Origin: Planctomycetota bacterium
GTDB lineage: Bacteria; Planctomycetota; J058
DNA length: 64,000 nucleotides
NCBI GenBank assembly: GCA_023954375.1
Contig: JAMLIC010000019.1
Coordinates: forward strand, 84,739-148,738
Reading direction: 5' to 3'
Positions 54,227 to 61,091 of the stretch are shown here, piece by piece. Position numbers and translations under genes: made by a program. The first letter of the stretch is position 1; each line of letters starts with the position of its first letter. Under the pieces are notes generated by a model. It saw only the letters and a list, made by a program, of their open reading frames with translations. It searched no databases and had not been told where the DNA came from.

Positions 54227-54480
54227 GCGCGCCTTGACGCCCGCTTTCGCTTCTCCTTCGACTCCCGCGCGCGCTTGTCCATGGAGCGGAGCTGCCGGAT
54301 CGCCTCCATGAACTCCTCGCCCTCCTCTGGAGTAAGAAACGCCAGATCCGCGACGTCCCGGATCGGCTTCACGCCCGCCCGAGCAGCCTCGCGGTCGGTG
54401 CGGCGCTCACCCTCGCTCCATGACGCCCGCGACGACCGCGGGCGCTTCTTCTTGGTCGTCTTCTTCTTGCTCTGGGGCAC
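54223..54480 (-). CDS. Putative antitoxin partner of VapC
   Basis: 85 residues from GTG 54480, chosen because GGAGGT stands 5 nt upstream and the frame before it runs into the recombinase gene. Lys/Arg-rich ends surround a central helix (DVADLAFLTPEEGEEFMEAIRQL). It lacks an obvious AbrB, MetJ or Phd DNA-binding motif, so the assignment rests on size, charge and the ATGA overlap with vapC. Confidence 0.6.
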   Translation of the reverse strand: MPQSKKKTTKKKRPRSSRASWSEGERRTDREAARAGVKPIRDVADLAFLTPEEGEEFMEAIRQLRSMDKRARESKEKRKRASRRA

Positions 54481-54506
54481 GGCACACCTCCCCGACAGCC
54501 AGCCTA

Positions 54507-55433
54507 TCACCCGCTCGTGCCAGGCAGCCGCTCCACCGCCGCGCGCAGGTCGGCCTGGTCGACCGCCACGTAGAGGGCCGTGGTCGTCAGCGAGGCGTGC
54601 CCGAGGAGCGCCTGCACGGCCTTCACGTTCACGCCGGCCCTGACCAGGTGCGTGGCGACCGAGCGCCGCAGCACGTGCGGGCTCACGACCACGCCGGCCC
54701 GCCGGGCGACGCCGCGCACGACCCGCCACACGCCGTCGCAGGTCGACAGCGGCCGGCCGCGGTCGGAGACGATCAGCCGCGCCTCATCCTCGCCGCGGGC
54801 GAGCACGGGCCGCCCCTCGCGCAGCCAGCGCTCGAGCCAGGGCACGCACGCCGCCGGGACCGGGAGGGTGCGCGCGCGACCGCGCTTGGCGGAGCGCACG
54901 CGCAGGCTCCCGCCGCCGAGGTCCAGGTCCACCAGGCGCGCCTCGCGCAGCTCGCTCTGGCGCAGCCCGAGGCCGTAGAGCAGCTCCAGGGCCGCGCGAT
55001 TCCGCAGGGCCAGCGCGCGCACGCGGGCGTCCGCGTCCTCGGCGGCCACCCCCGACGCGGCGAGCAGGCGGGCCACGCTCGCCTGGCCGAGCACGACCTG
55101 CGCGCGCCGCGCGGGCCGCGAGACGACGAGTCCCTCGGTCGCGTCGCGCGCGACGACGCCGGCCGCGAGGAGCGCGCGGAAGAGGGCCCTCAGCCGGGTG
55201 AGCTCGCTCCGCAGGCTCGACCGCGAGAGCTCGCGCGCGCGCGCGGCGAGGTAGCGCGCCACGTCCTCGCGTTCGAGCTTCACGAGCGGCGGGGTCACGC
55301 GGGAGAGGAAGGTCCGGGCCGTCGAGGCGAGCGTGCGGATCGTCGCCGCCGCGGCGCCGCGCCGCTGGAGGTCCCGCCGCAGGAGCGCCAGGACGTCGTC
55401 GAGCTCGGCCCTCGCCCGACGCGTCGCGCTCAC
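54507..55433 (-). CDS. Tyrosine recombinase, second of a tandem pair
   Basis: 308 residues from GTG 55433, 4-nt overlap with the recombinase upstream. SAM-like N-terminal domain, then a catalytic domain with Arg in YGLGLRQSEL, Lys in RSAKRGRARTL, His-x-x-Arg in PHVLRRSVATHL, His in LGHASLTTTALY and the nucleophile Tyr in ALYVAV. All six active-site residues are present. XerC/D-like in size. Together with its neighbour and the ATPase it forms a compact mobile-element operon. Confidence 0.85.
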   Translation of the reverse strand: MSATRRARAELDDVLALLRRDLQRRGAAAATIRTLASTARTFLSRVTPPLVKLEREDVARYLAARARELSRSSLRSELTRLRALFRALLAAGVVARDATEGLVVSRPARRAQVVLGQASVARLLAASGVAAEDADARVRALALRNRAALELLYGLGLRQSELREARLVDLDLGGGSLRVRSAKRGRARTLPVPAACVPWLERWLREGRPVLARGEDEARLIVSDRGRPLSTCDGVWRVVRGVARRAGVVVSPHVLRRSVATHLVRAGVNVKAVQALLGHASLTTTALYVAVDQADLRAAVERLPGTSG

Positions 55434-56398
55434 TCGAAGCGCTCCCGCGGGTGGCGTAGGAGCAGGTCGCGCCGCAGCTTCGCCGTCGACAGCCGCAGGT
55501 ACAGCGCGGTCGTGTCCAGGCTGGCGTGGCCGAGGAGGAGCTGGATCTGGCGCAGGTCGGCGCCGTTCTCGAGCAGGTGGGTGGCGTACGTCCGCCTCAG
55601 GGTGTGCGGCGTGAGCCTGCGCGCGATCCCGGCCCTGCGCGCGAGCTCGTCCAGGACCTCCTTGAGCCGCTGCGCGCACAGGCGCCGCCCGCGCTGGCTG
55701 ACGAACACGGCGGGCTCGACCTCCGCGCGACCCCCGACGAGCCCGGGCCGGCCCCGCTCCAGGTAGGCCGTGAGCGCGTGCCAGGTGGCGCGACCGACGG
55801 GCACGACGCGGCCCTTGTCGCCCTTGCCGTGACGGACCACCACCTCGCGCTCGTCGGGCCGCAGGTCCCCGAGGTCGAGGGCCAGGAGCTCGGCCCGCCG
55901 CAGCCCGGTGCCGTAGAGCGCCTCGACCATGGCGCGGTCGCGCAGGGCGTGCGGGGACGCGGCCCCGGTCGCGGCCAGGAGGCGCTTCACCTCGGCGAGC
56001 GAGAGCACGTCGCCCACCGGACGCGCCTTCTTCGGCCGCTCGAGCCGCCGCGAAGGGTCGTCGGCGAGCAGGCCCTCCCCCGTGAGGAAGGCGAAGAAGC
56101 TGGCGAGCGTGGCCGTCACGCGCGCGACCGTGCCGGCGCCGAGCGGCCGGCCGCGTCGCGTGGCCTCGCCGGTCATGAGCCCGGACTGGTAGGCGCGCAG
56201 GTCGCCGAGCGTCGTCTCGGCGGGCCCGCCCTCGCCCGCGTGCTCGGCGAAGCTGCGCAGCTCGCGCCCGTAGCTGTCGACCGTGCGCGGCGAGGCGCCC
56301 CGGGCGAACAGGTGCTCCTCGTAGCGCTCGATCGCGTCGGGCCACCCGAGCGCCGTCGCCGCGCTCTTCCGCTTCCGGATCTTGCTCTTCCTCGACAT
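55430..56398 (-). CDS. Tyrosine recombinase, first of a tandem pair
   Basis: 322 residues from ATG 56398 with GGAG upstream. A basic start (MSRKSKIRKRKS), SAM-like domain (SPRTVDSYGRELRSF) and catalytic domain with GTGLRRAELL, GKGDKGRVVPV, PHTLRRTYATHL, LGHASLDTTALYL: complete R-K-H-R-H-Y set. It differs clearly from the second recombinase, so the pair is not a recent duplication; they may bind the two halves of a site as XerC and XerD do. Confidence 0.88.
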   Translation of the reverse strand: MSRKSKIRKRKSAATALGWPDAIERYEEHLFARGASPRTVDSYGRELRSFAEHAGEGGPAETTLGDLRAYQSGLMTGEATRRGRPLGAGTVARVTATLASFFAFLTGEGLLADDPSRRLERPKKARPVGDVLSLAEVKRLLAATGAASPHALRDRAMVEALYGTGLRRAELLALDLGDLRPDEREVVVRHGKGDKGRVVPVGRATWHALTAYLERGRPGLVGGRAEVEPAVFVSQRGRRLCAQRLKEVLDELARRAGIARRLTPHTLRRTYATHLLENGADLRQIQLLLGHASLDTTALYLRLSTAKLRRDLLLRHPRERFE

Positions 56399-56508
56399 GG
56401 AGCGACTCCTCGGCGCGAAACTCGGCCAGGGTCAGGGGTTGGGGTTGCCGTGGGGGCTGCCACCCCCTTGCCAGGGGCCTGCCAGAGGCCTGCCGCGACC
56501 GGTGGGGG

Positions 56509-58005
56509 CTACGCGCGCGGCGTCCGGCGGCGCCGCGGCCCCGGCGCCGACGCCGGCGCCGCGTCCTCGAGCGTGTCGGGGTGCAGGAGGCCCGTCACCC
56601 CCGGGACCGCGGCGGTCCCGTCCAGCACGCGGTACCGCCGCGGCGCGTCGCCCGCGACGAGCTTCACCAGCTCGTGGGCGACCAGCTCGTCGAGCGCGCG
56701 GCGCGTCGTCGTGTAGGTCCAGCCGAGGAGGGCCGCCGCCTCGCGCCGGGAGACCGTCGCGTCGCCCTCGCGGCGGGCCAGCGCGCGGTAGAGCGCCGCG
56801 GCGCGCGGGGAGAGGTCCTCGACCTGCCCCTCGATCATGGGCCAGTAGAGGTCGAAGATCGCGCGGTAGTCGGCGACGCTCGCCACCAGCCGGCCCTCGT
56901 CGTCGCGCTCCCGCCGCCGCTGGTGCAGGAGCGCGTGGCTGGCCACGAGCCCGAGCAGCTTCTCCTGCTCGCGGCGGTCGCGCGTGGTCCTGGCCGGAAA
57001 CGACAGCCTCGTGGCGAAGGGGACGACCACGTCCATGGGCTCGAGGGCGCGCTGCGCGTCGCGCCAGAGGGCGACGTCGGGGCCCGGCCTGGCCTCGCCC
57101 GCCCACAGCCGGCGCTGCGCCTCCTGGACCGCGCGGGTCTGGGCGGGAGAGTCGTCGAGGAGCAGCTCCAGGACCCGCGACGTGTTCTCGGGGTCGAGGT
57201 CGGTCGCCGTGGTGCCCGACATGATCGACACGGGGCCGTGCACCGTGAAGGTCTCCGTCCGGCCCTTGAGCACGAGCTTCATGCGCAGGAAGCCCTGGCT
57301 CTGGAGGGTGCGGATCGGGTAGTCGGCCTCGCTGGCGCCGGCCTGCTCGTCGACGAGGACGAGCCGGTGCCGGAGGCAGTCGGCGCCCAGGTAGTAGAGG
57401 GCGTGCGGCGTCAGCCGGCTGAGCTGCTCGACCGACTCCTCGGGGACGAGCGCCGACACCCGCTCGAGGAGCGTGCTCTTGCCCGCCCCCGAGGGCGCGC
57501 GGAGGATCGCCGAGAGCGGGCGCAGGAGCAGGCGGCTCGTCGCGACCAGGTAGGCCAGCCGCCGGTTCCGCCCCTCGCCCACGTAGCCCAGGGCCTCCAG
57601 CGCCGCGGCCGCGCGGTCGAGGAGGTCCGGCGCGCCGAGGAGCCGCTCCGCGGCGTCGCGGCGCGCGCCCGTGAGGGCGACCGGCCCCGGGCGCTCCTGC
57701 GCCGGCACCGCGCGCTCGACCTGGTCGAGGAGCGCCGCGAGGTGGCCGAGCACGACGTCGAGGGCCCGGCCGAAGGCGTCGGCGACGAGGCACGCGAAGG
57801 CGCGGCGCGAGCGGAAGCCGAAGAGGTCGACCCGGTCGACGAGGGGCGCGGCGGCGCCGCCGGCCGCGAGGGCCACCGAGGCGACCACCTTCGCTCCGGC
57901 CTTGCTGGGTGGCCGGTCGAGGACGTACGCCAGCCCGTCGATCTCCAGGCGCAGCGGGTCAGGCGCGCTCGCCGCTTCGACCTCGGCTGGTGCTGTCCGG
58001 TCCAT
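56509..58005 (-). CDS. P-loop ATPase with C-terminal winged helix, probably a mobile-element replication or recombination factor
   Basis: 498 residues from ATG 58005, preceded by GGAGGGA. An N-terminal helical region (about 1-170) leads to Walker A APSGAGKST near 178, then LVLVDEQAG (Walker B-like), SIMSGTT (sensor-like) and NTSRVLELLLDDS, an arginine-finger-like segment. The C-terminal ~100 residues include a winged helix (VSRREAAALLGWTYTTTRRALDELV). Similar ATPases occur attached to CHC2/primase-like proteins in mobile elements; no primase domain is seen here. Its neighbours are a double zinc-finger protein upstream and two recombinases downstream, all in the same direction. Confidence 0.6.
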   Translation of the reverse strand: MDRTAPAEVEAASAPDPLRLEIDGLAYVLDRPPSKAGAKVVASVALAAGGAAAPLVDRVDLFGFRSRRAFACLVADAFGRALDVVLGHLAALLDQVERAVPAQERPGPVALTGARRDAAERLLGAPDLLDRAAAALEALGYVGEGRNRRLAYLVATSRLLLRPLSAILRAPSGAGKSTLLERVSALVPEESVEQLSRLTPHALYYLGADCLRHRLVLVDEQAGASEADYPIRTLQSQGFLRMKLVLKGRTETFTVHGPVSIMSGTTATDLDPENTSRVLELLLDDSPAQTRAVQEAQRRLWAGEARPGPDVALWRDAQRALEPMDVVVPFATRLSFPARTTRDRREQEKLLGLVASHALLHQRRRERDDEGRLVASVADYRAIFDLYWPMIEGQVEDLSPRAAALYRALARREGDATVSRREAAALLGWTYTTTRRALDELVAHELVKLVAGDAPRRYRVLDGTAAVPGVTGLLHPDTLEDAAPASAPGPRRRRTPRA

Positions 58006-58636
58006 GGTCCCTCCCTCCGCTCCAGCGTTCGAGGGACGCAGGGTAGGGAGGGCGCAGGGGCCTGCCGATAGCGGAGGACCGCACCAGCGGCGCGCGCGCG
58101 TGCCGCCGGGCGCGGGCGCCTTGGCGGCGCTCACGGGCGCGTCGGTACTCGGCCGCGCGCTTCCAGCGTCCGGCGGGCGTGGCGCGCCGAGCGTGCTTGC
58201 GCTCGCGGTCGAGCACCCGGCGCATGGTGGCTGCGCAGCGGGGGCCGCAGTAGGAGGCGGGCGCCCGCGACGCCCTGGGCGGGCGGTGGCACCCCGGTCG
58301 CGCGCAGACCCGCCCGCGCCGGCGGGCACGAAGGGCGTGACCATGCCGAACTCGCCGGGGGGCTCGCGACGCCGACTCGCGCCTCGTGGCGCGGCGTTCG
58401 CGCTCGGCGGCGTTGCGCTGGAGGCGCACCTCGCGGCGCGTCCGCCGGCGCCGCTGTCGCCGTGCAGCCTGCCAGCGTCGCACCGCCCTCCGACACGGCT
58501 CGTGCCCGCAGTAGCGCTGCGTCACGCGGCGCGCCCTGTAGCGTCGGCCGCAACCTCGCCGCAGACAACGTCTCACGCCCAGCCGCCGGCGCCGACGCCT
58601 CCGGCGCCTCGGGCGCGCGCGATCGCCTTCGCCCAC
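57959..58636 (-). CDS. Arg-rich protein with two C4 zinc fingers
   Basis: About 225 residues from GTG 58636; an in-frame GTG at 58777 is an alternative. Two zinc-finger-like blocks are visible: C-x4-C-x13-C-x4-C (ends RYCGHEPC) near residue 30, and C-x4-C-x13-C-x3-C (CARPGC, SYCGPRC) near 115. They are separated and followed by very basic stretches (QRRRRTRREVR). The repeated spacing shows an internal duplication. It probably binds DNA or RNA. Its end overlaps the ATPase start by 47 nt, so it seems to lead the recombinase operon. Confidence 0.5.
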   Translation of the reverse strand: MGEGDRARPRRRRRRRRRLGVRRCLRRGCGRRYRARRVTQRYCGHEPCRRAVRRWQAARRQRRRRTRREVRLQRNAAERERRATRRESASRAPRRVRHGHALRARRRGRVCARPGCHRPPRASRAPASYCGPRCAATMRRVLDRERKHARRATPAGRWKRAAEYRRARERRQGARARRHARAPLVRSSAIGRPLRPPYPASLERWSGGRDHGPDSTSRGRSGERA

Positions 58637-58873
58637 GGAGCGCGAACTCCGGCGAGGCGTGTCGCGGGCGGATCGTCCGCCGCGGGCCCGGCTCGCCCAC
58701 GGTGCTCTACTGCAAGGGGGTGCGCCCGTGCACCTTGCGCTCGCGGGGGCGGGGGGGGTGGGACGGTCGCCTGGCACGACGGGCAGCGCCTGCTCGGCCT
58801 GGGCGCGGCGAGGAGCGGACGACTCCAGCGCCTCTCGCCTTCCGCTGGCCGGCGCCGTGCGTGGCGCGCGGCA

Positions 58874-59848
58874 ATGACCCTACCGCGCCATGTCGTCCCG
58901 GGCCGCACGCTCCTCGTGACGCGCAGATGCTTCGGCCGCATGTTTCTTCTGCGCCCGTCCCCTCAGGTCGAGGCCGTCTTCTCCTACTGCCTGGCCCTCG
59001 CGGCGGAGAAGTACGGGATCCAGGTCCATGCCCTGATCGTGCTCTCCAACCACTGGCATGGCCTGGTGACCGATCCGCGCGGCACGCTCCCCGAGTTCCT
59101 CCGCTGGCTCCACTGCAACGTGGCCAAGGCGCTGAACGTCCACCTTCGTCGAGGCGAGAGCCTGTGGGCGCCGGGGAGCTACTCGGCCGTGCACCTGGGA
59201 GACGAGGCGGCTGTCCTGGACAAGCTGGTCTATGTGATCACCAACGGCGTCGCCGCCGGCCTCGTGCCCACGCCGGGCGAGTGGCCCGGTCTGCACACGC
59301 TCGCCGAGGACGTGGGCACGCGCGTCGTCGACGCGGCGCGGCCCGACTTCTTCTTCCGGCAGCCCGCCGCCGACGCCGACGAGGAGGCTGACCGGGCCGA
59401 CGACTCCGCCCGCGCACGCCGGCGCCGCCGTGAGCCGGCGCGCGACCCCCTGCCGGACCGCGCCCGCCTGGCGATCACCGTCCCGCCGGCGTTCGCCGCC
59501 ATGCCGCCCGAGGAGTTCCGCGCGCTGCTCGGCCGCGCCGTGGACGAGCGCGTCGCGCAGCTCCACCGCCAGCGCGCGGGCCGCCCCTGGCTGGGCGCCG
59601 AGGCCGTGCTCCGGCAGGAGCCCAACGCCAGCCCCGGATCCACGGCTCCGGACGGCAGCCTCAACCCGCGGATCGCCTGCCGCGACAAGTGGCGCCGGAT
59701 CGAGCTCCTCGAGACCCAGGTGGAGTTCTGGCACGAGTACCGCCAGGCCCTCGCCCGCTACCGCCAGGGCGACCGCGACGCCGTCTTCCCCGAGGGCACC
59801 TACTGGCTCCGCGTGCAGTTCGGGGTCACCTGTCGCGCCGCGGCCTGA
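58874..59848 (+). CDS. REP-associated tyrosine transposase (RAYT, IS200-like fold)
   Basis: 324 residues from ATG 58874. The HUH motif is NHWHGLV and the tyrosine helix is YVITNGVAAGLV, matching the YI-x-NPV-x-AGLV segment of TnpA-REP proteins. The C-terminal half (about 175-324) has PPAFAAMPPEEFRALL and KWRRIELLETQVEFWHEYRQAL, an extension not found in IS200 transposases. RAYTs act as single-strand endonucleases on REP hairpins. Tandem repeats with small palindromes follow directly downstream, in line with that role. Divergent from the zinc-finger/ATPase operon. Confidence 0.8.
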   Translation: MTLPRHVVPGRTLLVTRRCFGRMFLLRPSPQVEAVFSYCLALAAEKYGIQVHALIVLSNHWHGLVTDPRGTLPEFLRWLHCNVAKALNVHLRRGESLWAPGSYSAVHLGDEAAVLDKLVYVITNGVAAGLVPTPGEWPGLHTLAEDVGTRVVDAARPDFFFRQPAADADEEADRADDSARARRRRREPARDPLPDRARLAITVPPAFAAMPPEEFRALLGRAVDERVAQLHRQRAGRPWLGAEAVLRQEPNASPGSTAPDGSLNPRIACRDKWRRIELLETQVEFWHEYRQALARYRQGDRDAVFPEGTYWLRVQFGVTCRAAA

Positions 59849-60629
59849 GCGGTCCGCCGTCACCCGCTCACCCTCCTATCGCTGCAGCCGGGCCATGTGG
59901 CCCGGCTGGCGCCACGTACGCGGGATTGCCGAGGTCGCTCGTCGCCGCGCGCCGCTCCGTCTCGTCCCGGTGCAGCGCCTGCCCGTCCGTCCGCGATGCG
60001 TGCCGGCTGGGACGAGCGGCCCCTGACCTGTCGGGAACTCCTCTGGGACAGGTTTCAGCCCGTCCGTCCGCGATGCGCGCCGGCTGGGACGAGCGGCCCC
60101 TGACTTGTCGGGAAATCCTCTGGGACAGGTTTCCGAGTGTCGGCCCAGGCCGGTGACGTTCGCCGCCTGGTGGACCGCGGTGTGGCTGCACGCTCTCGGG
60201 CAACTTCAGAGAGTCGAAACGTACCATCTCGTCAATGCCGTAGCACAGGGCGGGAGTTGCGCGGGGCGAGCCGGCCGGCGCGGAAGGAAATGGATCCGCG
60301 CCGAGCATGGGCGCGGGCACGCTCTCGCCGAGCGCGCAAGCGCGAGAACCCGCTCAAGCCGCCTGATCCGCGCCTGTGCCGCGGTCTCTCGACACCGCTC
60401 GTCGCTCCGTCTCGCGCATGTGCAGCGTCTGCCCGTTCGGCCGGGATGCGTGGCGGCTGCACCGAACGTCCCATGCCGCGTCCGGAACTCCTCTGGGACA
60501 GGTGTTGCCACGGAAATCCCTCGGACCGCGTCGTAGGGGTCGTCGTCCTCTCCGTGACGTTCACACCGGCTCCCTCACAACTCCTGGATCTGGGCGTCGG
60601 CTGAGCAATGGAACACTACGGGTTCGAGT
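59849..60629. repeat. Gene-free region with 77-bp tandem repeats behind the transposase
   Basis: Two direct copies of a 77-bp unit are at 59984-60060 and 60061-60137, each opening cgtccgtccgcgatgcg and ending cctctgggacaggttt. A diverged third copy with its upstream flank is at 60397-60510. Each unit has an inverted pair acctgtc/gacaggt around a 15-nt loop. Between 60140 and 60390 I see no gene or repeat. Short frames across the units look like artefacts of the repeat. Confidence 0.75.
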
Positions 60630-61091
60630 TCAATGCCCTCTTGCCCGGGGCGACGGCTCGGTGACGATAGTGGTCGAAAGCACCGATCCTGTGCCACTGC
60701 TCAGCACGGCAGGAACCTTATCACCGCCAGAAATTTCGACTGAGTAATCGCTCTCGCAAGCAACAACAAATTCTTCCCACTCAAGAGGCGCTCGCAACGA
60801 CACTCCGTCCAGGAGGAGCCCGCGGAAGCCAGACGGAGCGAGTTCTGGACGCTGCATTAGAAGAACCGACGCAGCAACAAGGCGGGTTGATTCGTCGTAG
60901 CGGCCACCCAGGAGCCGCGCAACTCCCACCTGAACGCTTCGGGGCCGCTCGTCTGCAATGAGCCGCTCATGTGCCCAAGTTCGACCAGGTCGAGAGAGCA
61001 TGAACACAAGCACATGCTCTCCAAGAGCGTGCAGAACAACGACCAATGCCAATACCAGGGCAACCGCTGCTGACCACCCTCGCCGCCTCAT
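60630..61091 (-). CDS. Single-pass membrane protein coupled to the RHS gene, possible immunity protein
   Basis: 153 residues from ATG 61091, overlapping the RHS stop by 4 nt (ATGA). One N-terminal helix (WSAAVALVLALVVVLHALGEHVLVFML) precedes an extracytoplasmic domain without known motifs. The G+C is lower than in surrounding genes. In polymorphic toxin loci the gene right behind the toxin tip encodes its immunity protein, which is the basis for the guess; nothing in the sequence proves it. Confidence 0.5.
   Translation of the reverse strand: MRRRGWSAAVALVLALVVVLHALGEHVLVFMLSRPGRTWAHERLIADERPRSVQVGVARLLGGRYDESTRLVAASVLLMQRPELAPSGFRGLLLDGVSLRAPLEWEEFVVACESDYSVEISGGDKVPAVLSSGTGSVLSTTIVTEPSPRARGH

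Noticed and set aside
54507..56398. Recombinase-in-trio (RIT) element
   Set aside because: Only two tyrosine recombinases are present and the third partner is an ATPase, not a recombinase.
56450..58075. Shared ggcctgcc words on both sides of the ATPase gene as iterons or binding sites
   Set aside because: The words are short, uneven in spacing and of the bulk composition of the region.
59849..60629. Possible CRISPR array behind the transposase
   Set aside because: The 77-bp units are directly adjacent without spacers, and no cas gene is in the window.
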